Counted from the first letter of the stretch, positions 21,961 through 33,437 are shown. The stretch is 64,000 nt of DNA from Adiantum capillus-veneris (GCA_014529385.2 JABFUD020000260.1:1-64000); one strand, 5' to 3'. Program-made: numbers and translations. The notes: a model not told the origin generated them from the letters alone.

Positions 21961-22548
21961 CTTAGGCCATACCACACTTAGAATCACTAGTTTGCACATG
22001 CCTTTCCTAACACCTAGTTTGACTAGCTTTTGGTTTCCACCAAGCTTTCCCAACCCTCACATTAGCTCCATCAGTTCGCCCTCCGGTTTTGGCTTTGCCA
22101 AAGCATTCTTTTTCCTCGTGCTTCTATCCCATCTTTGTCTGATTGTCACCTGCTATCTTTATTTTGATAATTGTTGTAACTGCTGGATAGCTTCTACCTA
22201 TTCTCGAGGATGTCTTTATAGTGTTTCCCTCTTTCACGTCTTGTTCAAGATCTCTCTCTCTCTACTCTTGAATAGCTTGTTTTTTGGTGAAACCTTCTTG
22301 TAGTCTGGTGGATATCCGTATTTAAATACAACCCCCTTTCAATTAATTTCTCTTTGGTCCCTTACTTAATGATTTATCCTCCTGCTGTTTCTCTCCTATA
22401 CTCCTTACTCTCCTCTCTTACCTCCACTCATCCCTTCATTTCCCTTTCTCTTTTTCCAACTCCCCATATACTCCTCCATCCAATCTCTCCTCTACTCTCT
22501 CTCTTCCTTAAAATCCCACTCTTTATCTCTTTGCACTTTTCCTCTTCT

Positions 22549-22603
<55 letters not shown>

Positions 22604-22610
22604 TTCCTCT

Positions 22611-22703
<93 letters not shown>

Positions 22704-22816
22704 TCTCTTTCCTTCCTTTCATTTCTCACCCACTTTTTCTATCCCCCCTCTCTCTCCCTCCTCAAATACACACACACACACACACACATAAACACACACA
22801 CTATCCCTCCTCCAAA

Positions 22817-22853
<37 letters not shown>

Positions 22854-22900
22854 CATTTTTTGACCTATTAGACAACAGTTCACTCATTTTATCATAACGT
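21961..22900. repeat. Pyrimidine-rich region with CT, CA and TG microsatellites
   Basis: Compound arrays: (CT)n then (CA)n at 22,551-22,600; the same unit, led by CTTTTCCTCTTCTATCTC, again at 22,601-22,700; (CA)n at 22,768-22,800; (TG)n at 22,821-22,852. Long ORFs here are artefacts of low complexity. Confidence 0.95.
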
Positions 22901-23115
22901 TTTCATTTAAACTCCAATTTAGGTGATCTATAGCCTCAATCAAAGAGCACGATGCCCTCTATATATTGAGTTAAAGACATAATTTTTGTGTGCAATGGAA
23001 GGCTTTGCTGTAACAGCATCTCGGAATTGAAAAACATGTCAAAACTTTATGTTTTTGTTGCCGGCTTGAAGGCAATGTCGAACAAAACTTGCAAGGGTAA
23101 AAATACACACTCTCC

Positions 23116-23830
23116 ATGGAGAATGATGCAAAATCTCCAAGGAATTTGGATGCTAATCCAACCATATCATCTACAGTAGAAGAAATGATAATGGCTTACT
23201 TGGTTTCATTACAAGAAATCGCTAACAAGCAAGGTGAAGAGTTGCGCACACTTGCAATGGAGAATGGCACTTTAAGAGTTCTTGTTGTGGATAATGAGCA
23301 CCTCAAGAAGGTTCTTGAAATGCAAACAACACTCTTGATGCATCTTGAGAATGAAGTTCAAGAATGTAAGCGCTCTCTTGTTGACATGAATATATTGAAA
23401 AAGCGCTTGAATAAAGTTGAGAATGATCATGTATTGAAAGAGGAAATGATAGATACAATACAACATGATATGTGTGAGATGAGAAATGCATCCAAATCAT
23501 GGGCTGATATATGTAAGGATAATGTGGTTTCTACATCTCCTATCACGCAAGCCGTTGTCCAAGCAAAGAATGTAGAGAATGTGGACACTCAAGAATTGCA
23601 TGATTGGACAAAACACTCAAAGAGTCATCATTCGTGGGATCAAGGAGGAAAGCATGGAAACACCCCAATCTCTTGTGGTTTCCATTGAAGAGTTTTTTGC
23701 TACATACTTTGGCATGTCTAGTTACATGGCTTATGGTGCAAATCGAGTTGGAAAACTAGGAGTACCTCGCTCGAGAGAAAGACTTACCAATGACTCCAAT
23801 GTGATACTTCTTGTCAAAACATAGGAGGAT
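23116..23830 (+). pseudogene. LINE ORF1-like protein (coiled coil plus RRM-like part)
   Basis: The first frame (190 codons from 23,116) is a coiled coil rich in Leu and Glu heptads (EEMIMAYLVSLQEIANKQGE onward). After a frameshift near 23,630 a second frame reads RVIIRGIKEE, SIEEFFATYF and ANRVGK, which resembles the nucleic-acid-binding part of LINE ORF1 proteins. It would bind the element RNA. The start Met is assumed, since no leader signal decides it. Confidence 0.65.
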
Positions 23831-24560
23831 GATGTGCAAAAAATTCTTGGATTTGACAAATATGATGTGCATTCTTTGATGTGGGCCAAAAATGCAAAGC
23901 AATGTAGAGGCCAAGGAGGCATAGCATGTATGATCAAAAAGGGTTTGAAAGATGTTTCCATTGTCAAAGAAGATAAGTATAAACGGTACTTATGACTGAA
24001 AATCAGTCCACCAAATGGTCAACTCATGTTTGTGACTGGTTGCTACATTCCTCACTATGACTCCAACTTTTATGCTCGCTGAGGGATATGGATAGAGATC
24101 AACCCTTTTTTGAACTAGAGGAAGACATTGCTCATTACAAAGACCAGGGTTGAAGTCATTGTCTTTGGAGACATGAATGCTTGCACAAATATGGTACAAC
24201 ACAACACACAACAAGTTGACATGCCGCATGTCTTGAGAAGAATGGATGACTCATACATGTATAATTGAAGTTCAAATGATGCAAAAGAAATGGATCACTA
24301 TGAAAAGTCACTTCTACATATGTGCAATAGTACCGGAATGCTCATTGCAAATGGTATATCTTTATGGAAAGGCACCAATGACTTTACATGTATAAATCAC
24401 AATGGTGACAACATGATTGACTATATATTATTTTTAGAAGCCACTCTAGAATGCATACAAAGCTTTACACTTGGTGAATGGAATCTAGATTTGGATCATA
24501 GAATGTTATGTATGGACCTGAAGTGTGGTAAAAGACGCGAGTATGTAGCCTCCAATCATG
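23790..24560 (+). pseudogene. LINE endonuclease domain (APE type)
   Basis: Motifs in order: VILLVKT-stop-E, where active relatives have QETW; GGIACMIKKG; VTGCYIPHYDSNFYA; VIVFGDMNAC (metal site); DNMIDYILF; LDLDHRML in place of SDHRPL. The catalytic Glu appears changed to Lys and the next Trp to a stop, both explicable by G-to-A change. It would nick target DNA for primed reverse transcription; this copy cannot. Confidence 0.75.
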
Positions 24561-24928
24561 ATGTAAATCATTTGTACCTACCTCTAAACTTCAGACGATC
24601 ACTTATATATGCTGATATGGTGGACCAAATGTTAATTCTGATAGATCAAAAGAGCCCAACATTAGAATGCAAGTGGAAAGTTCTCAAAGAAGTAATTTTC
24701 TCTTGTGCAAAGGAATGCTTTTCGGTGAAACACATGTCTTGCAAAAGGTCTAGGAAGGGTAGCACCAAGAAGAAATGGTTTGACATGGAGTGTAGTCAAG
24801 CCCAAAAACACTTGCTAAGTATGGATTCAAACAAAGACAAGGAATTTTACTTGGAACGTTCACACACATAAAAAGCACTTGTTCAAAAAAAGAGGAGAAG
24901 GTAGGAAGTCAAAAAAAAACTTCTTTTA

Positions 24929-27073
24929 GTGCAAGAGAAAGCACATGCATGTGGCAAGTTTTGGCAAGATCTAAAAGGCAAGCATGTTGAGAGCTTTGGT
25001 GACTTGACTCTTGAGAATATGCATACTCATTGGAAGAATCTCTATGAGCAACCCACTGTTGATAAGATGGAGTGTTGTAGCTCCCTTCTATTTATGCCTC
25101 CCTTATTTACCATTGAAGATGTATGCCGTGTGCTTGAGAAACTTGCTACTCGCAAGGCAGGGGACCTTCAAGGTGTCAAGGCTGAAATGATTAAATGGAC
25201 AAGCAAGAAAACATGATCTTGGATACACAATATGTTTAACCTTGCACTTCAGTATGGCATGCCTCATGATTGGATTTCCAATTGGATCAAACCTTTGCAC
25301 AAAGGAGGAGATGTAAACAATGTGAACAACTATCGCACTATAATGGTTGGTTCTTTGATCGAAAAGTTATTCGAATGTATCATGGAGATGAAGATAAGTG
25401 AATGGGCTAAAAAGAATGGCAAACATGTGTTTGGCCGAGCAGGTTTTCAAAAGCATCAGATCACTATTGATCACCTTGTCACTCTTCGAGTTCTTATGGA
25501 AGCCTCTTGATTGAAAGGAAAAAGTTGTATTGTTGCTTTGTGGATTTCAAGAAAGCTTTTGACATGGTACCACGAGGAAATCTTTGGAGACATATGCAAA
25601 GCCTTCAAGTGCCGAGAGAATTTATGCATGGAGTCTTTCGTATCTACCAAAAAGTGATATGTCAACTACGTATGGGAGATGGAATTCCAGAATTTTTTCC
25701 ACACACCATTGGTGTCAAACAAGGATGCCCACTTTCCCCAACCCTCTTTGGTATACTCATTGATGAATTGAAATGCATGGTTCTTGATTTTATGCAGCAA
25801 GAAGGCATAGAAGAGGTCAAAAGCGGAAGTGTTGTGATCATGCTTTTGCTTTATGCCGATGATGTAGTGCTCTTGGCACATACTTTAAAAGATGCACAAA
25901 AGCTTATGAGTGTCTTGGAACGCTTTTGCCTACATAGAGGGCTGATCGTGAATGGATCCAAAACCAAGGTTATGCTTGTAAATACCCTCAATGAAGAAAA
26001 TCCATGCATTGCATACAACAATGAGGAACTTGAAGTGGTAGATAGCTTCAAGTACCTTGGCCTTGAGGTTCCATCCAATCATAAATGGAAGGATTGTGCA
26101 ATGCGTCGCTTGGAAGCCAGAGAGAGGGCTTATTATGCATTTGAGAACATGTGCAATGTTGTAGAGATCAAGTGTTGGGCTCTCAAAAAGTACCTCTTTT
26201 ACACATTGGTGACACCGGTGCTTCTTTATGGAGTGGAGGTGTGGGGTGGTAGCATCGGGACTTCTACTTGGAAAGAGTTTGAGAATGTCCAAAAGCGTTT
26301 TCTCACCAACTTTCTCCAAGTCAAGACACAAACACCCTACATGCTCTTACTTCTTGAGTCACGATTTCTTCCCATTGAGAACTTGGGGATGCAAAGGGTT
26401 GTGGAGTACATGCTTAAGACACAACGTAGCCCTTTGTATCGACTTCCTAGAATCGCATATGAAGAAAGTCAGAAGATCCAAAATACATGCAAGAGCAAAA
26501 TACTAAGTTCGGGGTGGATGCTTGACATCAAGAAATGGTTTGGAAGATGGGATGCATGTCACTTGGTCAAGGATGCATCAATTGAGTCCCAAGTTAATGA
26601 GGCCTTCTTACAATGCCAATGTATCACAGCTTGGGAGATATCCGGTTGTTCTTACTTCAGCCATTACACTACACATGTTGCCTCAAACTACAAATCTCTC
26701 TTCTTCTCTAAACGAGGTAACCGAACCCAGCCATACATTCTTGAGCCCATACCATTGAGTGTGATCTGCACCATTGCCTCCATTCATCTTAGCTCCCATT
26801 CTCTACGTTGCAAGATAGGACACTAGGGAACTAGCGAGGAGTCTCATTGAATTTGCACCTTATGTCCTCGTCAAGTGCGAGAGATTGAGTACCACACACT
26901 ACTTGAGTGCTTATCTTTTGACCACATTAGGTCCTCTTTTCCCCATATATTCAACCATGAGATCTCCCTACATACCTTCCTCTCCCAACCATGATGTGAA
27001 CTCTCTATTGCGACGCTCATTTCAACCATTTTTGAGCATCGAGTCACTTATGACCTCCACTCACACCATGTGA
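24929..27073 (+). pseudogene. LINE reverse transcriptase with C-terminal zinc motif
   Basis: N-terminal RT motifs (KPLHKGGDVNNVNNYRTI, FGRAGFQKHQITIDHLVTLR) lie in one frame up to 25,506. The catalytic part is an open frame of 439 codons from 25,507: FVDFKKAFDMVPR, GVKQGCPLSPTLFGILIDEL, and the YADD box (LLLYADDVVLL), then the thumb FKYLGLEVPSNHKWK. Beyond a stop at 26,826 the frame continues to CTLCPRQVREIEYHTLLEC, a CCHC motif typical of LINE ORF2 ends. One frameshift near 25,507 splits the enzyme. Confidence 0.88.
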
Positions 27074-27131
27074 CATGGTCATTTGGTCCCATAGGTCATA
27101 TTTGACCTCCAAGGATGATAATAGAACTATC

Positions 27132-27134
<3 letters not shown>

Positions 27135-27175
<41 letters not shown>

Positions 27176-28010
27176 AACCAATTTTTCTTAGACTTTTCTT
27201 CTATTCGATATTTTGAATACATCACTACAACCTCATCTTTCACTGATTGTCCCACTCGCACCCATCGCTAAACTACCCCTCTCTCGCCCCCTCTCACCCT
27301 TGGCTTGGTCACCCCATTCACTCTATCTCTCTATCTCTTGCCCCTCCTAACCCTCATTGCCTCAATTGCAATCTTTTATCACGCTTGCCCTCATTTTTCT
27401 TGCCCACCCTCTTTTATGCCTCTCCTTTGCTTGTACTAGCCTAGGCTCCCTACTATCTCACTTATCAATCGCTCGCTGCGTCCCTCGCCTACCCTTGCAT
27501 GCACTCACCCTATCACCCCTAACTTCTCCTACTCGTCACTTTCCTGGGATGGTTTGAGTACTTGCCCCACTTCCCTCTTGCTTTGCTTGCATTGTGGGCC
27601 CTACTCCCCCAAATTGTTGCTTGTCTCTTGCCTTGCTACACCTCTCCGCTCATACTTGCCCCTTTTACCACTCTACCCCTCACCCGGACTTGCAATATTC
27701 CTTAGCAGGTAGAGGATCCGTTTTTACCCTAGGACATCATTCCAAGATGGATGACTACTCCATTTGGTGCTTGGGAGACGTAGATGTCACAAGCATGTCT
27801 TCTCTTTAGTCCATTTCATTCTCCCAAGTAGAGCGACAAGTTTTACTTGGTATTTGAGAGACGTCGTCATCACAAACATGATTCTAAGTATGTATACAAC
27901 TTAAATTTGTGCACAATAAAAAGAGAACTAGTCTTATAAGACAAAAACATTGGTCATTTAGAAGAAATTTATACATTTTCTTACTCTAATGTAGCATTGT
28001 AAGCATTGAC
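27135..28010. repeat. (CT)n microsatellite and C/T-rich spacer
   Basis: (CT)n covers 27,135-27,172, followed by about 550 bases of pyrimidine-rich sequence. From 27,750 a short imprecise duplication (TTGGTGCTTGGGAGACGTAG and TTGGTATTTGAGAGACGTCG) may belong to the 3' LTR of the chromovirus on the minus strand. No gene seen. Confidence 0.7.
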
Positions 28011-28015
28011 AAGGT

Positions 28016-29320
28016 TCATCCTATCCTTAAGTTGTATTTCTTGCATCCATCTAGCATCTTAAAAGGATAATTTTTGAACTTAATAAAATACCATCGGCGG
28101 ATAATCTTACCATGTCGTACTACCTTGTCTTCATGCCAAAGGATAGCTTCCGGTTGTAGCACCTCCTCTTGGTCTTCGATTTTGGGAGGGTCTTCAATAA
28201 TTGGTTCACTTGGTGGCTCTTCTTTGCAAGGCTTAAGTAGGCTCACATGAAAATCATTGTGTATGAGCCAATGGTTGGGCAACTTTAATTGATAAGCCAT
28301 ATCATTGATTGGATTCAAGATTTGAAAAGGACCTTAGTATCTTTTTGCTATTTTGCATAATAGTTTTGATGGCCCGTAGGATTTTTGCCCATCGTTTTCC
28401 TCAATCGAGCCTTGGGAAGCTTAAGTAAAACCCAATTTTTTTCTTTGAACATTAAGGCCCTTCTGTGCTTGTCAGCGGCAATTTTCTGCCTTTGTTGAGA
28501 GATGGATATAACCTCCTTAATCTTTTGAAAAACTTCTTGTAGGTCACAGCTATACTCATCGGCAACTAAGATCTTCCCATGTACTTTAAGTATCAAGGCA
28601 CTTTTAGGTCTTCCCTGAGTGATTCCAAAAGGTTCTTTTCCCATAGAAGTATGGAAAGTATTATTGTACACATAATCTACAAGACGTAAGTCTTTTACCA
28701 TTGTGAGCGTTGATCTACTTGTGTAACATAAGTCTTTAGTAAATCGAGTATCATAAGATTGACTATCTCACTTTGGCCATCCGTTTGTGGGTGATAGACC
28801 AAAGAGAAACTCAATGTTGTATCTAGATTTTCAAAGGGACCTTTCCAAAAATTAATGGGTCATTCTAGGATCTCTATCAGACACGGTGGATGTTGGAAAT
28901 CCATGGTTTTAAAATATGAGATATGAAGAGAGTTTCCATTTGGTGTGCCTTAATAGTACTTTTGATAGGAATAAAGTTTGCTTGCTTGCTAAACTTGTCA
29001 ACTATTGTCCATATTCTCGTATTCCCATGGATAGGCTTGGGTAATTCAAAGATAAAATCCATGGATATACTCTCCCATGGTGAATTAGGGTTTGGCAATG
29101 GCTAGAGTAATTGAGGTTGCTTCCCTCTATCGTACTTAGTCTTTTGGCATACTACAAATTTTGAAACATACTGTTGTATGTCCACTTTCATGGTAGGCGA
29201 ATAGAAGTACATCTCTCCTCCTTCAAGAGTAGGTTGAATGCCTCTATGCCCTTCAGAGGGAGGAGCATGGGATTCATACATAAGTTTCTCACGAAGGGAG
29301 TGGGTAGCACATAGCCTGTT
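28016..29320 (-). pseudogene. Chromovirus integrase with chromodomain-like end
   Basis: The zinc finger is ESHAPPSEGHRG with CQKT at its end; core motifs are WESISMDFIFELPK (first Asp) and IVDKFSKQANFIP. Catalytic region 2 is lost between fragments near 28,720-28,870. The C-terminal part has ADKHRRALMFKEKNWVLLKL, then AYQLKLPNHWLIHNDFHVSL and a chromodomain-like RRWYFIKFKNYPF. Chromodomains of this group are known to steer integration to marked chromatin. Several frameshifts are present. Confidence 0.82.
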
Positions 29321-29333
29321 GTTGTAGAGAAGA

Positions 29334-29460
29334 TGTTGGGGCTCAACAACACAAGAAACTCTCTCTCACACATGCTCTCAAACAAAGAATAGATACTCAC
29401 TCCATGATCAGACTCAACAAAAGACACAATCAGATAACTTTAGACTCAACAAACAAAACA
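29334..29460 (-). repeat. Left (3') LTR of the non-autonomous element, approximate
   Basis: The outer 30 bases match the right LTR; further in only the motif AGACTCAACAA recurs. The inner end is not certain and may lie anywhere between 29,450 and 29,740. Confidence 0.4.
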
Positions 29461-29752
29461 TAGAGAGAAGATCAGACAGAGCAAAGAACACCATGGCTAA
29501 GCAGAACCTCTCAAATACAAATATATCCAAATCAGATCATACAAAATAAACTTATGGAACCAAAATTCAATGAGAAGTCCTCTACTCCAAAGATGAAGTG
29601 TAGGCAAAAATAATTCTTCTTTGATGGAAAAAGACCATATAAACTCCATCGGATCATCCTCCTTGTTGAAATAACTCCTCATAAATTCCATCAGATCATC
29701 CTCCTTGCTGAAAACTTGCAAAACCATCAGAATCAACATTAACATGGACACT

Positions 29753-30405
29753 TTAATTGTAATTTAATTGTAAAAACCACTCCTGAAATTCCACATTCTG
29801 ATTATCCACCATCAATTCTCCCATATCCGCAACCTGTTTTTTCACATCTACCACCTGTTTATGCACATCAATTGACATTCCCTCTGGAAAATATTGCTCT
29901 GTAGATATTTCACAAATCCGTTGCATTGTTGATATTCCGCACTGTGGATTATCCGCACTTCCAATGAAATTTATCCAATCCTGTATTTTGAAAAACTGAT
30001 TATCCTCCTTAGTAAAGCACAATCCACTAAATCTATTTGTCAATTCCGCGTGAAATTTTTGAGAATGCAAATTTGCCTGAAATTTTTGAATATCCATTAA
30101 AATCAAGTATATAAGCTTCTTATAATCCGCATAGATCCTGTCAACTTGATGAGTTGAAACTGCATCCACAAACAATAAATTTTGATCATTATGCACTTTG
30201 TAGCACATTCCTCTTCCAAAAATTAGCAACTCCAAACTTTGGACACATGAAAATCTGAATTTTGATATTTTGCCATCCAAATATGATAATCCACTCTGTA
30301 AGAATCCACTTCTACTACATCATCAACTTTAAAATAAAACATCCTCCAATAAAAGCATGTTTGGATTGAGAACAACTTGTCCCACATCAATTTTAGAATA
30401 TACAT
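29753..30405 (-). CDS. Unknown ORF3 of the non-autonomous element
   Basis: Two overlapping minus-strand frames (30,223-30,405 and 29,753-30,280) probably form one gene with a frameshift near 30,260: VEVDSYRVDYHIWMAKYQNS then KFRFSCVQSLELLIFGRGMC. The C-terminal half has alternating hydrophobic and acidic residues (HKQVVDVKKQVADMGELMVD) suggestive of a short coiled coil. I recognise no domain. The ORF is followed by two tandem purine-rich repeats (AACAAGGAGGATGATC type) near 29,650 and 29,700, one of which could be the polypurine tract. Confidence 0.5.
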
Positions 30406-30419
30406 TCATTGATATTTCA

Positions 30420-31268
30420 TCATTTTGTATTCCAAAGATGATTGCCTTGCTCCACAAAACCTGTTAAACCTATTTTATACTCTTTAAAGACTTTCTCTTG
30501 ACATTCCTCATGCTCAATATGATATGTGAGACCTTTTCCTGATTCATCCCTATCTAGATTAGAACAACAATCAATCTGATTCTTCCAATTCTTTGCAACT
30601 GAAACATATCCTTGCTTGAGATCAACCTGTGACATCAAAATATGTCCTTCAAAACATTCAAAACCAAAATTTTGATTCGCTTGATCATCCACAACATCTG
30701 GTATAGTGGTCTGATGTTTTGTTTGAATTCGATCAACACAATCAGCATCTATAAACTCCTTCAATGTTCCTTCAAAACCTTTTTGTAGCATTTTCACCTG
30801 TAGGGGTATTTTTGGTGGAGACTCCTCTTGAACTGATATGTTTTCCAAAAATTCATCCTCTGCAACGCTGATTTCAGGAAATCTAATTTTAGGAAATTTG
30901 ATTTTCAACAATTCCTCCTCTGCATTCATCTCACTATCCACCTCTTCAAGTGGGCTTTGAATAACATGAAGAACATCATGGTTACGTATGACATGCTTCT
31001 CCCCACAAATAGGGTAACCGTATTTTCCATATGCAAACAACATAGTTTTAAGCAATGGATCTTCTTGTTCCACTCCATGGGTATACTCTAGTGGTAGGTT
31101 AAGGGTATCTAGGGGCTCTTCTAGGCTCTTTTGGCCAACCTCCTTTTGCATATCCTTTTCCTCCATCTTTGGTATCCCTACTTGGTGGATTACGGGCTCC
31201 ATGATCCATCCATCATCATCATCATCATCATCACTCCAATCCCCTTCAAAACTCATTCGCATATGCAT
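30420..31268 (-). CDS. Unknown acidic ORF2 of the non-autonomous element
   Basis: The 282-codon frame begins MHMRMSFEGDWSDDDDDDDG and is acidic throughout. It contains a CGEKHVIRNHDVLHVIQ stretch and repeated SPLEE/SPPKIPL segments, with no membrane segment or signal peptide. It is the longest frame in the element and has no internal stop. It lies 62 bases after ORF1. No family is recognised; a Gag-like role would be a guess. Confidence 0.55.
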   Translation of the reverse strand: MHMRMSFEGDWSDDDDDDDGWIMEPVIHQVGIPKMEEKDMQKEVGQKSLEEPLDTLNLPLEYTHGVEQEDPLLKTMLFAYGKYGYPICGEKHVIRNHDVLHVIQSPLEEVDSEMNAEEELLKIKFPKIRFPEISVAEDEFLENISVQEESPPKIPLQVKMLQKGFEGTLKEFIDADCVDRIQTKHQTTIPDVVDDQANQNFGFECFEGHILMSQVDLKQGYVSVAKNWKNQIDCCSNLDRDESGKGLTYHIEHEECQEKVFKEYKIGLTGFVEQGNHLWNTK

Positions 31269-31329
31269 CCCTCAGCTTCTCACATGCTTTTTGCAACTTG
31301 AAAACCTTCTTTCTACTAGAACATGATTT

Positions 31330-31635
31330 TCACCTATCCCGTCTATGATCATCTAGCCATTCATATGCATTATCCAAGTCATCTTGAAAATCATCTAGCT
31401 TCTCTAAGGCTCTTTCCATTTTGTTATAGGAAGTTGCCTTTTGCAATTTGCGGCTAATTTTGTGAAGTTTTGTGCACAAATTCACCATGCACCACTTCCT
31501 ACAAGCATCTCTCTTTGAGCACTCATCAACTACACATGGACAATCATCCACCTCATGCTTCTTACTCATGCAAACCTCACATTTCTCTTTCTTTCTTTTA
31601 CTCCCCATAACATTCACTTCATTAAAATATAGCAA
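31330..31635 (-). CDS. Cys-rich basic ORF1 of the non-autonomous element
   Basis: The 101-residue product has a Cys-rich N-terminal half (KCEVCMSKKHEVDDCPC, DECSKRDACRKWCMVNLC) that could bind zinc, and a helical charged C-terminal half (MERALEKLDDFQDDLDNAYE). The Cys/His spacing is not a standard CCHC knuckle. It is the first frame after an 835-base leader. It might be a nucleic-acid-binding protein; that is inference. Confidence 0.55.
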   Translation of the reverse strand: MLYFNEVNVMGSKRKKEKCEVCMSKKHEVDDCPCVVDECSKRDACRKWCMVNLCTKLHKISRKLQKATSYNKMERALEKLDDFQDDLDNAYEWLDDHRRDR

Positions 31636-32470
31636 TCATGTTTAGCCCTCAAGATCGATGCACCACACCAATCTGAGACCCAATCAATTCGCTATACAAA
31701 GAGCCACGGATGCTGTGCCGGGATCCGCATAGTCCATCTAATTGGTTGCTTAAATTGATTGGGATATTTTAGTTTAGTGATGTATTTATATGTTTTGAAA
31801 GATTCAATAAAAGATACCATTCTTGAGTTTATTTGCTTTGACATATCTGATTATCAACATCAGATTCAGCATCAAATTTCTCTGTCTGATTTCAAGAAAA
31901 TGTTTTTTTGTCTCTGCAAAATCATCCAAATGTTTTCTATTTTGCACAGTCTAAATTTGTGCAGCATGAATGTACAACACCTTGTTGAATGTGTGCAACC
32001 TGAATCTTCAACACCTTGATGAATCTATGCAACTTGAATCTGTAGCACTTATAGCAACAAAATCTAAATTTTGAATCTGCAGCAATGCTTCCAATCAAAC
32101 ATGATCTGCTGCTCAGTCTAAAAATTTCTCCTTCGGGATAGGTTCTTTCATAGCATCATTACTCTCGTGAAACATAAACACCAACCTTGAATGCGAACAT
32201 AGAAGGTAATCAGACCCACCAAACATACCATTACATTATGTAATCAACAAGACAAGAATGTCAAACATAACACACAAAAAATTGCAATAGGTTCACCAAA
32301 TGTGTTGGGGGAACCTTCAATGGCCCAACGGGAAAAATGAAAAAATCAGAGTTGGTCGTTGTGACATACATAATCAGTTAATGAAACAAAGATACCCGCA
32401 ACAATGCTGACACTGAGAGAATTTCGACCAAACCCTAAAAAAGCTCTAAACACAGCAGGATTGCCAAATG
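31636..32470 (-). other. Leader of the non-autonomous element
   Basis: Gene-free. It contains the junction-like string CCAAATGTGTTGGGG twice (near 32,298 and 32,464). The first copy lacks the rest of an LTR, so a partial duplication of the LTR/primer-site junction is likely. Confidence 0.5.
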
Positions 32471-32701
32471 TGTTGGGGTTCAACAACACAAGAAACTCTC
32501 GGACTCAACGGGAATCCGACTCAGCAGTGAAATCCAACTTCAAATAAATATCAAACTCAACAATAGTAATCCAGAATCCGACTCAGCAAGATTTGATTGA
32601 GAAACATCTGACTCACCAATAATCAGACTGACCAAATATCAGACTCACCAATATGCAGAGTCAACAACTAATCAGACTCAGCAAGATCCCAGTCATCAAC
32701 A
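32471..32701 (-). repeat. Right (5') LTR of the non-autonomous element (231 bp)
   Basis: Runs from TGTTGGGGTT to ATCAACA and is followed by the GAAGA duplication. It is built largely from short AATCAGACTCA-type motifs at irregular spacing. Confidence 0.7.
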
Positions 32702-32779
32702 GAAGATAACCATCTTGCAAGGTGAATAGTTCCTCTTTCTTCCCCAAAGCAAGGGTTGACATTATGCCTTTAAAGTCAG

Positions 32780-33350
32780 GGTCAGTAGCATACTTATCTA
32801 TATAGAAGATAGATCATTGTGAGTTGCTATAGACACCGCATCAAATTTTGGTTGTCGTGAAAGTGCATTGGCCCCTTGATTGTGCTTACCATAGCAATGT
32901 GAAAATAAAATTGCAAAAGAAAATTTTCCACCTCATTTGTGTTTCGGAAAGCTTGGTTTGCATCATCAAGTATTTAACACTTTGATGGTCTGTTCATAAA
33001 CTAAATGGAGTCCCCAATAGATAGTGCGTCCATGTGTCTAGGGCATGTAGAACAACTAAAAGCTCATTCTCATAAATTCCTAAGACCCATTCATCCGTGT
33101 TAAGACTTCGGCTCTCATATGCTATGACATGCCCTTCTTGAAGCAAGACTGCTCCAAGGCAATCACCACAAGCATCACATTGGACCTCAAATGGCTTTGA
33201 GAGATCCGGAAGCATGAGGAATGGTTGGGAGGTAAGATTCTCTTTGATCTTGTCAAAAGTATTTTTCTCCTTAGGAGTCCATGAATACTTAAGTTTCTTC
33301 TTTGTCAAGTCATGTAATGGTCCTGCTATTTGAGAAAAAATTTCTATGAA
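32780..33350 (-). pseudogene. Chromovirus RNase H
   Basis: Minus-strand frame: YSWTPKEKNTFDKIKENL (RT thumb), PFEVQCDACGDCLGAVLLQE (catalytic Asp), IAYESRSL, ENELLVVLHALDTWTHYLLG (catalytic Glu) and, after decay, NALSR-like and a linker ending LFTLQDGYLL at the insertion point. The later metal-binding Asp region is degraded by frameshifts near 32,880-32,990. Confidence 0.82.
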
Positions 33351-33437
33351 GCGTCTATAGTATGCACAAAAACCAACAAAGATTCTTAGCTCATGTAGAT
33401 TCCTTGGATTAGGCCATGCTTTTATTACCTGTTACCT

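Larger units (their letters stand above)
22900..27130 (+). mobile_element. LINE (non-LTR retrotransposon), decayed
   Basis: The order is coiled-coil ORF1, apurinic endonuclease, RT and C-terminal CCHC-like motif, the layout of a plant LINE. No LTRs flank it. A (CT)n run starts directly after the 3' end. Frameshifts lie near 23,630 and 25,507 and several stops occur, so it is inactive. The exact 5' end is not visible. Confidence 0.85.
29334..32701 (-). mobile_element. Non-autonomous LTR element with three unrecognised ORFs
   Basis: Ends are TGTTGGGG and CATCAACA, flanked by a perfect 5-base duplication GAAGA (29,329-29,333 and 32,702-32,706). Excision of the element with one duplication restores the host reading frame (GYLLYNNRLCATHS), so the limits are exact. 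TGTTGGGG[CT]TCAACAACAC is repeated in direct orientation at 29,334 and 32,471. Internally three minus-strand ORFs but no protease, RT or integrase are visible. It would need enzymes from another element. Confidence 0.85.

Noticed and set aside
22354-22791. 145-codon plus-strand ORF and its antisense partner
   Set aside because: Composition is Ser/Leu/Thr/His from CT and CA microsatellites; no domain, so not a gene.
30420-31268. Host gene fragment captured by the non-autonomous element
   Set aside because: No resemblance to a plant protein that I recognise and no intron remnants; recorded as an unknown ORF instead.
31670-31760. Possible tRNA-like stretch in the leader of the non-autonomous element
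   Set aside because: No complete cloverleaf or T-arm consensus could be built by eye.
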